Positions 19,920-30,591 of a DNA stretch of 64,000 nucleotides are shown piece after piece; position 1 is the stretch's first letter; each line of letters begins with the position of its first letter. The position numbers were made by a program, and so were the translations under genes. Source of the DNA: Andalucia godoyi (taxonomy: Eukaryota; Discoba; Jakobea; Jakobida; Andaluciidae); NCBI GenBank assembly GCA_009859145.1, contig VRVR01000014.1, positions 251,618-315,617 of the forward strand, given 5' to 3'. The notes below the pieces were generated by a model that did no database searches, was not told the origin of the DNA, and saw nothing but the letters and a program-made list of their open reading frames with translations.

Positions 19920-20333
19920 TTAAAGCCAAAACACTTTGATTTCTCTTCCACGACGCTCAGAAGATGATGGGGCTTCCTCTGGAAAGATCGAGTAAATCGT
20001 GGACGCCTCTACTCCGTCGAATCCATCCAAAACTACCTCGCAAGCCGCTCCGTCACCACTGCCACGGAAAAAAAGAATGCAAAGAGAAGACGATCTGTTG
20101 CGCGAGAGTTCTCCAGCGATCATCAACGGCCCGATCTCGAAACGACAAGTCCAAGACCCTTCAAACGACAATATCGCGTCCGGGAGCAACTTCAACCGCC
20201 CCGGTCTTAAAGACGATGCCGTAGCGGAAACGTCGAAGAAGCTGTGGTTGTCCACAAAGACCGTGTCGCTCGATTCGGTTTCGATCTCCTCAGCTTGGAT
20301 TTTCCCAGACGTTTGCTGTTCGACTCCGATCAT
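19920..20333 (-). CDS. Hypothetical 137-residue protein
   Basis: Open minus-strand frame with globular-looking composition, for example PGRLKLLPDAILSFEG, WTCRFEIGPLMIAGE and FDGVEASTIYSIFPEEAP. The opposite strand is also open here, but that frame lacks an ATG and reads as low-complexity shadow, so the minus strand is preferred. A stop directly precedes the ATG. In that upstream frame another ~22 residues (from about 20401) look coding, so the true gene may be longer, with an unrecognised intron. No known family is apparent. Confidence 0.4.
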   Translation of the reverse strand: MIGVEQQTSGKIQAEEIETESSDTVFVDNHSFFDVSATASSLRPGRLKLLPDAILSFEGSWTCRFEIGPLMIAGELSRNRSSSLCILFFRGSGDGAACEVVLDGFDGVEASTIYSIFPEEAPSSSERRGREIKVFWL

Positions 20334-20550
20334 TCACACGGACACGACGAGCAGCGTTGACCTGTTGTGGTCCACGACGAAGCAACTGAAGAGTACAAAC
20401 ATTGTGGAGTTCGAAGTGGATCGCGATTGGCTTTGGTGCTCGAAATGCATGTTTGAAGCATTATTCAATCATTCTGAGCGCCTTTGCTTTAAGCGAAGTG
20501 CGCGATGGGTGCCTCGGCGCTTCTCGTGTACGGAGTTGTAAGCATAAATC

Positions 20551-20818
20551 TCATGAAAGCGAGGCGAGTGTTGTTGCCAGTACTGATCAACACTGATTAG
20601 TATTGGAACGAGGCGAGAGAAACTAAATACATACCCCAAACAGCAGAGTGACGGATGAAAATGCGGGACACGGTGGTGAAGAAACCGAAAAAGGGCTCAC
20701 AGATGAATGCACAACCATGATTTTTATCCTTGTCAATCCACGGACTCCCCTCCGCCTTCCTCCCCCCGGCGATCAACCCCCTCTTCAGAATGGGGGCGTC
20801 TTGAATTCCGAATGGCAA
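20551..20818 (-). CDS. Small two-exon gene downstream of FNIP, product unknown
   Basis: Exon 1 (20818-20635) encodes about 61 residues beginning MPFGIQDAPILKRG, with an aromatic near-membrane stretch PFFGFFTTVSRIFIRH. It ends at GTATGT, the donor used elsewhere in this window. A TACTAAT branch-like motif follows at about 20597-20603. Two acceptors are possible. The one at 20583 (52-base intron) gives a product of about 71 residues ending at 20551. The one at 20593 gives a longer tail ending at 20489. The start lies 12 bases past the FNIP stop on the same strand. The GTATGT plus TACTAAT pairing is the main evidence. Function unknown; a small mitochondrial membrane protein would fit. Confidence 0.42.
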
Positions 20819-20830
20819 AATTTGTCAATG

Positions 20831-23175
20831 TCAAGACATAGAGGATGCCACGTTTCTGATGAACAGTACGTCGTCCTTATCAATTCCCAGCGTCTCTGCA
20901 ACACTGTCATCAAACAATGTCGACGATTCGGATGAACTGCGATTCATAAAAACCGAGTCAACAGCCAACCCTCTCACAGCCCGAGCCTGGTAAGCTACAT
21001 TCTGGAGATACCCGTGAATATAATTCACAATCAATTCCGCTGGCATGTTACTCTTACTCATGCTGACGGCAGAATCCAGCATTTTCGAAAATGACGGAGG
21101 ACATCTCCATCGGAAACGCTGAATGCCCTGCAGACTCTCCATGCTCGCTTCCGAAAACGCAAGATGATCCATGGATCTGATTGAATCAGCATCAGAAGAG
21201 GACAGTGCAACCACTTCCACAATCTGCTTCGAGACGTCCACTAGTATCGTGTACACAACAGACGGGTAAACATCCATCTCCAGGAAGGGTTGTTCGATCA
21301 GTAAACGCATGTCCGCAAACACGGAGTTCAGAGAAAACCTGGCACGATTGACTCTTTGCATGACAAAGTCACCGCAAAACCGTTCCGACCATTCAGCAAA
21401 ATACATTACCGACGATGATAGCGATGCTAGCTCTGATTCAATGTTTGACACATCCAGACTGTTGTTTAACTGGTGGTTTTGTTCCGCAACAGCAGGCAGA
21501 AGAATCGAGTGCTGGTTTGTGTCAAGTTCTGCGCCTCGTAAAAAGAAAGATGCACAAGACATCAAAGCCTGTCCGACGGAGTCAAAATCCGGACCTGCAT
21601 GTCCATTCTTATGCAGATGTGGAATAACTTGCTTGTGGGACCTCGAGTCCTTGAACACTGGAGCATCCTCAATAAACACAATACGACATAGTTTCAGCTG
21701 TGGTGAGGCATCAATATACCGGCAGAGATCGGGTAGATCAGTCGCAGTGGAATCCAGAGAGCCGTGGCGGACTGAATCAATTAGCCATCGAAGAAACGGA
21801 ACACCACCGAGAACAGAGAGTCTGTGATGGCCAATTGGGAACCGCACAACGCTGCTGTTGTCAGCAGACTTGACAGAACAACCGCTAGAGCTGAAGTGGT
21901 TCCCTGCAACAGTGTCAATCCAAGACACATGATGGCCAAGAATACAAGAAAGGACAGTAGCAGAAAACGGTAGCTTTGCATCATGCTCAAGAAATGCCAA
22001 TCCATCCATAAGGCAACGATACGCAGCTTGGGCGTGATCCACGCTTTGAATGGAGTACGGCCACAGAGGATATCGTAGCAGTGACGCAGATAAAAACGAA
22101 AAAACGGTGGATTTGAAATCTTGGACGGCAGCAGCTAAAACCGCATTGTTCGACAGAGATTGAGGCACGAAGTTCACGGAAAGATTACAGGGAGGAGAAA
22201 TTTTGTCAGACGATGCTCTCTGTGCGCACTCCTTTTGGACCCTTCTCACCAAATGATCAGACAGGAGCTTTCGGCAGATTCGCATTAGTTTGCGAATGCG
22301 ATACTCCACGACAACAAACACGCGTTGCAACACCTCAAAAGAAACTATAGGAAACACCACTCCAAGAGCACATTGCACTCGGCAATTGATGAATGGTTTG
22401 CCTTTTCTATCCACCGCAGTCGATTGAATGCAGTCACGCGCAGGAGAAAAACCCATGGAAGATGAATTTGCACTGGCATGGAAATCTCGGAAAGCAGCGA
22501 CAGAACTGCGACCGATCAGCCGGTCTTCGTCAATCAGGATTTGTGACGACCCATCAAATGAAGTCATCCTACGCATGACGTGGGCTCTAATTTCGCCGTC
22601 GGATTCTTCGATTTCAAACGAAGACTGACCCGTCACCGACCACCGAGGCGCATGGGATCTCCTGCTTGCAGATGTTCGGTCTTGAAGGTCGTCGTCTGCT
22701 CTGGTCTGTTGTTGCTGTGCAGCATGTTCGTTCATTTTTTCAATCTGGGCCGAATTTGAACTCACGGCGAAAATTTTTGAGATCACCAAAGACTCCATGG
22801 ATTGAATGAGATGAACCTTTGTCTGATCTGTGCGAACCTTGAATGGAAGTGCCCCAAACATGATTTCCCCAAAGACGTCGATCGATTTTGAGGGAGTGAC
22901 GGAGTCATACAGTAGAGTATGAGTCCTATTGGACCTGTTTTCTTGCATCAGCTGTTTCCCCCCCAAAAAATACAATAAATAAATGAAAATTAGAACATCG
23001 CCGACATCACGAAGCAATTCAAAAGCGAGGAAAGAAAAAAACATACAAAGATTCGAATGGGAAATTCATGAGTCGAAAACAGATGCAAAGGCTGCGATCC
23101 CTGCAGCAAATGAAGAGGAGCTAAATCAACGCTGGGGACAGAGACGTGATCGTCATGCGAGTGCTTGTTCCCCAT
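20831..23175 (-). CDS. Folliculin-interacting protein (FNIP), one intron
   Basis: Partner of folliculin in the lysosomal complex that senses nutrients and regulates TORC1 through Rag GTPases. I join exon 1 (23175-23047, 43 residues) to exon 2 (22951-20831) across a 95-base GTATGT...AG intron with a TTCTAAT branch motif. The frame is kept, giving 749 residues. Family signals: FPIRIF then LLYDS at the N-terminus, VFGEIMFGALPFKV matching the FNIP GEMMFGSVAM-type core, ISKIFAVSS, LGVVFPIVSFEVLQ, and FSATVLSCILGHHVSWI. Longin and DENN modules are expected by family knowledge. Exon 1 begins MGNKHS, an N-myristoylation-type start. No folliculin gene is in the window. Confidence 0.85.
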
Positions 23176-23601
23176 TCATGAACTCTAGCAGATCTGCAAA
23201 ACCACAAACCGAGACAAGTAGTATTTTTTTTCTTCTTCTTCTTCTTCTTCTTCTTTTTCTTCTTTTTCTTGTTGAACAGAAACAGCACCCAAATAGACGG
23301 AAAAATTGTGATAACCAATCAAGGATTCCCAACTTCAAAGTTCAGAACCCATAGCTCGCATATCGAGCGCATTCCTCCTCATAGGGCGTTTTTCCCCCCC
23401 AGAAGCTTCCGCATTCCGTGCTCAACGATGAAATCTCAATTGATGCCGGGATGGAGAGACCCCGCCTTGCTCGCGCCAGATGGGAAAATGGACTGTTGTT
23501 TTTAATTCTTTGATTTATTAATTCTTTATTAATTCTTAGTTTTTATCATTGTTGTTGTTGTTGCCCTTCATGGCAACATTGATATATTGAGAAACGTTGC
23601 A
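23176..23601. promoter_or_regulatory. Divergent space FNIP / orphan, with a (CTT)n tract
   Basis: 426 bases between two divergent starts. A T-run and CTT repeat cover 23223-23270, pyrimidine on the plus strand. A C-run lies at 23393-23400, and a T-rich leader with GTT repeats at 23550-23565. No gene is seen. Confidence 0.5.
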
Positions 23602-25145
23602 ATGTCTCAAGTCGAATACCGCGTTACAAACATTGAGCCTTTGGAATCGAACTTGTTTCCGTTCGGAAGTGTTGGAATCCGCGTCTTGTCGAACTGCGGC
23701 TTCGTTCACAGCTCTGTTTTGGATCTGGCATCTCTTCGTCGTTTCGGTTTGTTTGAAGGCTGTGTTTTTCAGCTTGAGCAGGAATTACCCAAGGACAACT
23801 TCAGCTTGTTCTACTTTTCTCCGACTGCAAAAGTATGCATTTTTTGGTTTTCATTTTTAATACATACATTATGTTGGATGCACATCCCTCGACACAAAGC
23901 GATTCTCACGTGCAAGCGTGTTGCATTCGATTCTTTCTAACGTTGTAGATCAGAATCGTTCGCGAAAGCCAGCGTGATCTGTTTCCGTTTCCTGTCCACA
24001 GGGACATCCACCCATCGAGCACGTCTTTGAAATCACTGCGGGATGCCCAGGAAACATTGGAGCTGACTTCAGGGACCTCGACACCCCCACGAGAACCGCC
24101 CCTTGCGAAGATTCGTATATCGTCTGCCAATTTCTATTCCTGGGATCAGACAGAAGTCGAAATGCGCAAGCAACCGCCAGCAGAGTGCATTGTTTGGATC
24201 CCCTTGAGAGATTTTGAAGATTTTCCTGAAGAAGAGCTGGTTGCGCAATCCCTGAACAAAGAATTGCATCGACGGGACCTGGTGGATTCCGATGACGGCG
24301 AGTCCCCTGCAGGCATTGTCCGGATATCCAAATCAAAAGAAACCATCCGCTTTCCCAAGAAATCAAGCGGCTTATTCTTGTCGACCATCGGTTTCAAGAA
24401 GAAGCAGCACCCGAAATTGCTGTTCTCCGTTGCTTCCGACTTTCAGTCACAGCCTTCAAGAAAGGTTGAACTCCAGTCTCGCGCAAAGAAGTATCTGCAA
24501 AAAGTCAAACAAGTCATTCAAACACTGTCCCCGACCGCTTCGGTGCTTGCTCCTGCAACACAGATGCATCCCGTGTCGCCATTTTCACCAGCACCCGAGG
24601 CTGCGACGATAGCGGCGGACAATTCGCAGCTTGACGCATCTCAGATGTACTGTTCGCAGATTGCAAGCGCCGATTTCCAGGAGTTCCCAGATGCGAATTC
24701 CGATCATGTTCTGGTCACGCAAGCTAATTCGGTTGTCGTGGCTGCGGCTCACGGCAGTTCAGATGTTTCTCAGTCGTCGATGGAACTGCATGATTCAAGC
24801 GGTGAAGCGGAAGAAGCGTGGGAGCAAAACCTGAAAACATCACCGATTGACGACGACGTAGACAGTGATTCTGCTGAAGTGGATCCGTTCGCGTTTCCGA
24901 TATCTCCGGCGAATCATCACCATCGTACCGCCGTTCAGAGAAGAAGCTTGGCAGAAAACCGGAAAGAGGACACTTCCGAAGAAGTTGACGTATTTTCCGA
25001 TGTAATCTCCCTCCCAATTCTCTCCCGCACGTTGACGTCATCACTTCGGACGATGATGACCCGTGTTCTTCCGCAGGATCGCAATTTCTCCAACGATGAG
25101 GATGAAATCGAGATCTTTACTCAGCAAGACTCCAACGATGATTGA
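23602..25145 (+). CDS. Orphan protein, one intron, family unknown
   Basis: Exon 1 (23602-23832) encodes 77 residues starting MSQVEYRVTNIEPLESNLFP. A 116-base intron (GTATGC...TTTCTAACGTTGTAG) restores the frame into exon 2 (23949-25145), for 475 residues in total. The N-terminal ~180 residues look globular (FPFGSVGIRVLSNCG, ECIVWIPLRDFEDFPEEEL). A basic patch (IGFKKKQHPK) and a lysine-rich helix (SRAKKYLQKVKQVIQTL) follow. The C-terminal ~190 are acidic, Ser-rich and probably disordered, ending DEDEIEIFTQQDSNDD. I do not recognise the family. A nuclear protein is plausible from composition only. The CTAAC branch motif sits seven bases before the AG. Confidence 0.75.
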
Positions 25146-25336
25146 GCATGAAACAATCTGCCGCAGCGTCGCCACAACAAGCATAAAATCTGTACATAAG
25201 GCCGTGCGAAACTTGTAAAATAGAATGGATTGACAGTATGCAGTGATAATTTAATTTTTAATATAAAAAAAAAAGACTCCAGACTCCAGACTCTAGACGA
25301 AAAACCTAAAGCAAATTTGACCGATTTTCGAACCAG

Positions 25337-26641
25337 TCAGTTCGCGAAACGCAGCACACCGATTCGCTCCAGAAAGATCAAGCGATCCTGGGTGGGCAGC
25401 AACGTAACCACTTCGGCAAGAAAAGAGATGTCTTCCACAGTACGGGAAGCCGGGGGTTTGGCAAACACAATCGAGCCTCCGATCAGAGAAAACTCCACTG
25501 GCGACTTTGCCTCGCGTTCCATTTGCGTAATGTTCTCAGCAGTGGATGTCAGGGAAGCGACGTAGTGGATTTCATCTGCTGTTCTCTCCTCTGGAGCTTT
25601 CACAAACACGCGCATGGATTCGATCAAAAATTGCTCCTGTTGCCGGATAAGCAACCGCTGTTCCTGGACCAGGGCAGCAAGCTGCAACTCAATCTCCATC
25701 ACATACTCCCGTTCTGCCTCCGTCCGTTGCTCAAATGGAACAGCGAAGGCGTACGTCCCCGTCGCGAGTTCCAGCACAACTTCACCGCGCCCGTCGGGAA
25801 CAGCCTCCTTGCAGAGTCTTTTGACTTGTGCCGCGAAGTTCCGCAGAGCAAGCACGTACACTTGCTCCTCCTTATTTCGATGTTCAGGGCGCTTGGAAAA
25901 CACTTGTGCACAGCCAATGGCCAATTCAAATGCATCATCATCCGCAATGGCTACTGGAGTGTCCCCCCACGCGCGATCGCTCGTTGCAACAGCAGAGCCC
26001 GGAAACTGCAGTTTGATCCTAGCACTTTCCGCAGCGATACGGGCATTTTTCGACTCCAGGACATTCAAATCCGAAAACGATGTATTCCGAATCAAAGACT
26101 GGGTCCTATATGCTCTACTTTGCTGAGCAATCGAGTCACGCCGGCCACAAAGCGTCTGAGATGCCTTCAGTCCTGCAGCTTCCGCAGAAGCAGCGGCCTT
26201 CTTTGCATGCTCCGAAGCTTTCGAGTCAAAGGATGATACATTCTTGGAAGCATTGCTCGATTTGCGCAAAGCGGGAGCAGAAGAAGAACGCTTCTCTGTA
26301 GTTTGATCGACGTTTTCATTGGAAATCCGAATGGACTTCTTGACCGCACTAAGAAACACGTCCAATTCTTCCGACGTCTCAAACGCAATGTAGAATGCCT
26401 TTTCATTTGCAGTCAGCTTCAGGCAGAATGGCCGGTTCTGAGAGGCCATCTCAGAGGACCGTCCACATGCGCAATTCGTCAGCGAGATCGTCCCAACGAC
26501 CGCAGCAGGAGACGCATGGTCGCTCTTATAGAAGGACAGTTCGTTTCTCGACACAATGAAATATCGCCTTTTCCATTTCCTCAGAAACGATCCAGAGAAC
26601 AATTGACCCCAACCCCGTGTCACTACATTATCTCGTTCCAT
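25337..26641 (-). CDS. PH-domain protein with repeated cNMP-domain-cap-like motifs
   Basis: 434 residues from the ATG in MERDNVV. The PH domain occupies about residues 5-105 (GWGQLFSGSFLRKWKRRYFIVSR, FCLKLTANEKAFYIAFET, ELDVFLSAVKKS). A Ser/Ala-rich linker follows. The C-terminal half contains four spaced copies of a motif of the form F-x-[KP]-x-P-[EA]-x-R-x-x-x-[ED]: VFSKRPEHRNKEE, FAVPFEQRTEAE, VFVKAPEERTADE and VFAKPPASRTVED. Each is followed by a helix with Tyr/Phe-Val/Leu. Similar 'KPP-x-x-R-T-x-x-D' caps precede cyclic-nucleotide-binding domains, but no such domain is present. Function unknown; membrane phosphoinositide binding is likely for the PH part. Confidence 0.8.
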   Translation of the reverse strand: MERDNVVTRGWGQLFSGSFLRKWKRRYFIVSRNELSFYKSDHASPAAVVGTISLTNCACGRSSEMASQNRPFCLKLTANEKAFYIAFETSEELDVFLSAVKKSIRISNENVDQTTEKRSSSAPALRKSSNASKNVSSFDSKASEHAKKAAASAEAAGLKASQTLCGRRDSIAQQSRAYRTQSLIRNTSFSDLNVLESKNARIAAESARIKLQFPGSAVATSDRAWGDTPVAIADDDAFELAIGCAQVFSKRPEHRNKEEQVYVLALRNFAAQVKRLCKEAVPDGRGEVVLELATGTYAFAVPFEQRTEAEREYVMEIELQLAALVQEQRLLIRQQEQFLIESMRVFVKAPEERTADEIHYVASLTSTAENITQMEREAKSPVEFSLIGGSIVFAKPPASRTVEDISFLAEVVTLLPTQDRLIFLERIGVLRFAN

Positions 26642-27388
26642 TCGAGAACAACCATTTGTGCTGCAGATTGCTGCTGCTCGGAAAGAATAATGTAAAATCA
26701 AAGAAAAATACAGCAACAAAAGACAACGAACAACGAGAAATTAAAAGTCTCCATGGAGAAAAAAAAACACGGCGACTGTAGTCGAACGAAAAAGCAGAAC
26801 TACAGGAGGAGCCAAAAGGGGAAAAAAAAAGGAGTCTGTGCGGAGTGATGCATCTGTGCTGGCGGCACGAGGAGCAGATCCCTCGACCGAACACTGGGGT
26901 CGGTTTTGACTGCTCTGTTGCCAGCCTCGTCCGTTGCCCAATCTCTTTAATCGCCGTGATGCCAAAGCCGCTTACGCAGCAGCACCCCTGCAAACAGCGC
27001 CCTTCGAGCGGTGCTCAAAACCCTAATCCGCCAGCCCGGAACACCCGCGCCCATTCTCCAATCTCCACCTTCTCCCAGTCGCAAAGAGTCACAGCCGGTG
27101 CCGCCGGCCAAGGCTAAGCACACAGCGCAGCCAAGGTTGCTTTTCAATGTGCGGCACTCTCACTACTTTCATACTTGTGGGTGTGGTTGCGAGCTGGACT
27201 GGTTTTAATTTTGGCAGATTTTTTGTTTTTACGACCAGTTGTTTTCTAGGGGCGAGAGTCGATGTCTTTTGGTGACCTCGGACAGGAGAGGCGTATCAGA
27301 ACGAACATATCGGCGCCTCGGGAGGCACGGCAATGCGCTGCAAATAAACAGAAAAAGGAAGAGAAGGACATGGATGATGGGTACTGTA
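26642..27388. other. Space between PH-domain gene and HGH1
   Basis: 747 bases, containing the PH-gene promoter and the HGH1 3' end (both minus strand). Short open stretches exist on both strands, such as plus 26842-27030 broken by one TGA and minus 26741-26965. None has an ATG, splice sites and homology together. The segment at 26980-27130 is clearly GC-richer than its surroundings. Confidence 0.35.
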
Positions 27389-28915
27389 CTAGTCGAGATC
27401 GAGGATTCCCATTTGGTCATCAAGTTCTTCGATGAGTGGTTGTTCTTCTTTCGGCACAGGCATCGGGACGTCGTATTTCACATCGTCGGTTCGCATAGCC
27501 TGCATTCCTACTGGAGTCGAGATTGAGCCGAGCATCTTGGGCGCCTCTCCCTCTGCTGCAAACTCGAGCTTCATTTCTCCATGCTCATCCACCTGCTCCG
27601 CAACGCGCTTCACAACGTCCAGCAGCTGCTGCAGAACCGTCCGCAGCGCAGACGAGGATTCGCTCGTTGAAGATCCGGAGGCGGAAGATGCAGAGGATAA
27701 GAGCGACTCAACATGCTGCGTAAGCGATGGAACTACGCGACGGAAATACAGCTCGCGGTTGCATAGAGAGCTGTTCGTAAGCCGCAGCAAGGCTTCTGCA
27801 TATTTTATCCTGATCTGCAGGCTTGGCTCCTTTTCAAACCCGGCGTAGTGCTTCGCGATCTTGACAGTCGATTCGTCTTCGCTCTCCTCAACCCACTCCG
27901 CTTCGTCTTTTCCCTCCATTTCAGCTCCATCCTCCAGCTGCGCCTCCTTTGATGGAGCTGCTGGTGTGACTGCAGACGATGAGACGAGCGTGCCTCCGTC
28001 TTGCGTGGCAGAGCTGCTCTTGTTCTTTCGGACAGTCTTTGGAGGCAACTTAGAGCCCACAACGAGTGGCCATAAACAGTGTAAAATCGCAGCCTTTTTG
28101 ATAAGCTCATCGTGCAGATCCTCGTTCACGACGCAGTTTCGAATGGTGGTGGCAACACCGACTCGGCGGACCGTGTCTGCATCATTTGCGTATCTTGCGA
28201 ACCGCGCGAGCAAACACGCATCGTCGTCTGCAGAGTCAAGAAGCGAGAGCTGAAATGGACGCAGAACTGAGAGTGACCCGGCGACGCCAAAGAGCCATCG
28301 ATGCGCATCGGCCGTGACCATTTCGTCTGTCTTTGCGCGCAAAGGAGGCATTTCAAACGCTCGCAGAAGCACAGGAGGCAGCAAACTCTCGAAAAACGCA
28401 CCACCGTCCGCTGTCGAATGGTGGTTGGCCACAAGATGGGTGTGGACCGGAACTGCAGTCGTGATGTTCAGCAGCAACAGTGCATTCAGCGGCGCAAATG
28501 CCTTTACGGATGACGCATTCTTCGCTGTCGTCGTCGTTGTTGTTGTTGTTGTCGATGATGATGAAAGAAGGGAAAGAAGACGTGGGAAAAGTCGAAATGT
28601 AGAGGCCATTGCAAGAGCAGCATTCGGATCCGTAGCGAGGTTTACGAGTGCTTTGAGCGCATTGGAGGCAGTGGCGGGATCTGCCGCTGCAGAATCGGAC
28701 CACGCAATTGTCGCCAACCGTCGAATCACGTCGGTGTGTAGCGCCAGAGCCGAAAGTGAGAATGATTGTGAATCATCCGATGATGACGTGGATGATGAGG
28801 TTAGCGATAGCACATGAGACACAGCAGTCGCGCGAACAGCTGGGTTCGAATGCGAAAGAAACGACACGAGCTCAACGATCGTTGGGTCAATCCCAGCTGG
28901 TGATGTCTCCGCCAT
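27389..28915 (-). CDS. HGH1: HGH1, eEF2-specific chaperone-like armadillo protein
   Basis: Cytosolic ARM-repeat protein that in yeast and animals helps fold translation elongation factor 2 together with TRiC and Hsp90. 508 residues. The start ELVSFLSHSNPAVRATAVSHVL matches the HGH1 N-terminal repeat. The core VRRVGVATTIRNCVVNEDLHDEL matches the family RRxGVxxxIRNCxF motif, and the tail has a repeat around IRIKYAEALLRLTNS. It is longer than the usual ~390 because of low-complexity inserts: Ser/Thr runs at about residues 115-130 and an acidic stretch EWVEESEDES at about 345. HGH1 relatives carry DUF383 and DUF384. The neighbour WDR89 is divergent. Confidence 0.85.
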   Translation of the reverse strand: MAETSPAGIDPTIVELVSFLSHSNPAVRATAVSHVLSLTSSSTSSSDDSQSFSLSALALHTDVIRRLATIAWSDSAAADPATASNALKALVNLATDPNAALAMASTFRLFPRLLSLLSSSSTTTTTTTTTAKNASSVKAFAPLNALLLLNITTAVPVHTHLVANHHSTADGGAFFESLLPPVLLRAFEMPPLRAKTDEMVTADAHRWLFGVAGSLSVLRPFQLSLLDSADDDACLLARFARYANDADTVRRVGVATTIRNCVVNEDLHDELIKKAAILHCLWPLVVGSKLPPKTVRKNKSSSATQDGGTLVSSSAVTPAAPSKEAQLEDGAEMEGKDEAEWVEESEDESTVKIAKHYAGFEKEPSLQIRIKYAEALLRLTNSSLCNRELYFRRVVPSLTQHVESLLSSASSASGSSTSESSSALRTVLQQLLDVVKRVAEQVDEHGEMKLEFAAEGEAPKMLGSISTPVGMQAMRTDDVKYDVPMPVPKEEQPLIEELDDQMGILDLD

Positions 28916-29218
28916 GGCGTTCTGCAGCCCTTCTTTTCCTTTTTTTAAAAAAAATTAAAAAAAGTGATATACAATAAATAAACAAATCTAACATTTAAAA
29001 AAAGGTTTCTTCTTCTTGTCAGCAATGCGCAATCATTAATGATCGCGTCTTTTAATGTGGTGACGATTTCGGCATTTCGGAATTATCGGATTTTGCCTCT
29101 GCTTGGAAGCAACAAAAACAAAGGGGGGAATTGAGCGAAATGAAACTGCCGGATCTTTTACGATTCCTTGCATCAATGTGATGCAACCGCACGTTTCCTT
29201 CCTTTCGGATTATGATGG

Positions 29219-29332
29219 AACGAAACGAAGCGAAACGAAGCGAAACGAAGCGAAAGAACGAAACGAGAAAAGCAAGAAAGAGAGAGAGAGAGAGAACGAG
29301 GGAGGGAGAGAGGGAGAGAGGGAGAGAGAGAG
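29219..29332 (+). repeat. GAAACGAAGC decamer repeats followed by a (GA)n tract
   Basis: About three copies of a 10-base unit GAAACGAAGC, then a GA/GGGA tract running directly into the WDR89 start codon. The whole is purine on the plus strand. It lies in the 417-base divergent space (28916-29332) shared with HGH1, which otherwise shows no gene. Confidence 0.85.
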
Positions 29333-30499
29333 ATGTACGTGGCGAGCAAGAGTGTGTGGAACAGCCATCAAGTGTCGGACGAGTGTTATGTGCTTGACAT
29401 GGATCTGAACAGCGATCACAGCGTGCTGTCGGTTGCATCATCTTCGCATGTGATTAAGCAGTATGCGGCGGACAGCGACTTGTCGTTTCGCAGCGAGCTG
29501 AAGGGGCACACACAGCGGATTCACCAGATCCGGCACGACCAGAGCTCAGCTCCTCATGTGGCGTCTGGTTCCGCAGACAGCACCGCGCGTCTCTGGGACC
29601 TTCGCTCGGGCCGCAGCGAGCGCACGTGCTCGTTCCCACGCGGACAGGAAGTCTACGCAGTTGACGTCTCTATACAGCGGAGCGTTATGGCAGTCGGAGT
29701 TGATTCTAGAGTGGTCCTCCTGGACTTGTCGACAGGACGCACGATCCACGCATGGGACGACGCGCACTCGAACGAGGTGTCCCAGGTCGCTTTCCATCCG
29801 TCCGTGCCCAACATGCTGTTCTCGGCCTCCGTCGATGGCTTCATCAACCAGTTTGATCTGCTATCCTTGAACACCACCAGCAGTGGCAGTGGCGGAGTAA
29901 AGAAGGAAAAGAGTCGGAAAAAGAACGCCGGGTTCGACGACAACGACGACGACAACGACGAGGATGAGCAGGGAGAGGGAGAGGAAGATGAGGACGGACT
30001 CCAAGCGACCATGAATGTGCAAGATGCAGTGTCCAGAATTGGGTTCTTCGGACGCCAAAATGAGAATTTATGGGTGACGACAACGTCAGAAAGGCTTTCG
30101 CTATGGAGCCTAGAGTCTGCCTCGCGAATCGCGGACTTTGATCAGACCGTCCGAGAGACCTGTGTTGCCGATTACCTTGTGTCGTGCGTGTACGACTCGG
30201 ATTCAGATGCGCTGGTTGTGGCAACAGGCACATTCGACGGAACCATCAGGCTTGCTGCAGTCTCGCAAACTGCAGTCCAGCAGCCGTTTGCGGAGCTGTC
30301 TGGCGCCCATTCGGCTCTTGTCAGATCGTGCCTTGTGAGCTCGGCTGGAAATGTCATCTACACGGGCGCTGAAGACTCGAAAATCACAATGTGGACTAGA
30401 AATACCGGAGCTGCTGCACACCCGTCTGCAAGCAACTCTCCTCTTGTGGACGATGAGCGACGCGCCGAAAGGGAAAAGAGAAGGTACAGTCCGTACTGA
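29333..30499 (+). CDS. WD40-repeat protein, WDR89-like
   Basis: 388 residues forming a beta-propeller. WD-type blades are visible at HTQRIHQIRHDQ...VASGSADSTARLWDLRSG (about residues 60-92), VYAVDVSIQRSVMAVGVDSRVVLLDLSTG, EVSQVAFHPSVPNMLFSASVDGFINQFDL and the last blade VIYTGAEDSKITMWTRN. A highly acidic insert (about residues 198-218, DDNDDDNDEDEQGEGEEDED) interrupts the propeller. Order, length and the phrase F-x-x-Q-x-x-x-LWVTTTSERLSLW fit WDR89, whose cellular role is poorly known. The start codon directly follows a (GA)n tract. No intron. Confidence 0.75.
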   Translation: MYVASKSVWNSHQVSDECYVLDMDLNSDHSVLSVASSSHVIKQYAADSDLSFRSELKGHTQRIHQIRHDQSSAPHVASGSADSTARLWDLRSGRSERTCSFPRGQEVYAVDVSIQRSVMAVGVDSRVVLLDLSTGRTIHAWDDAHSNEVSQVAFHPSVPNMLFSASVDGFINQFDLLSLNTTSSGSGGVKKEKSRKKNAGFDDNDDDNDEDEQGEGEEDEDGLQATMNVQDAVSRIGFFGRQNENLWVTTTSERLSLWSLESASRIADFDQTVRETCVADYLVSCVYDSDSDALVVATGTFDGTIRLAAVSQTAVQQPFAELSGAHSALVRSCLVSSAGNVIYTGAEDSKITMWTRNTGAAAHPSASNSPLVDDERRAEREKRRYSPY

Positions 30500-30591
30500 A
30501 TAAAAAAGAAACGGGAAAAAACAACAGCAAACAACAACAACAACAACAACAACAAAAAGCTAAAAAAACTTGTATCCACGGCATGCGCCCT

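Noticed and set aside
19999-20541. Plus-strand frame opposite the 137-residue ORF
   Set aside because: It starts only at a GTG, has shadow-like composition and conflicts with the minus-strand intron signals at 20583-20634.
26720-27200. Candidate small genes on both strands
   Set aside because: Each lacks an ATG, contains a stop or lacks matching splice sites; no recognisable homology.
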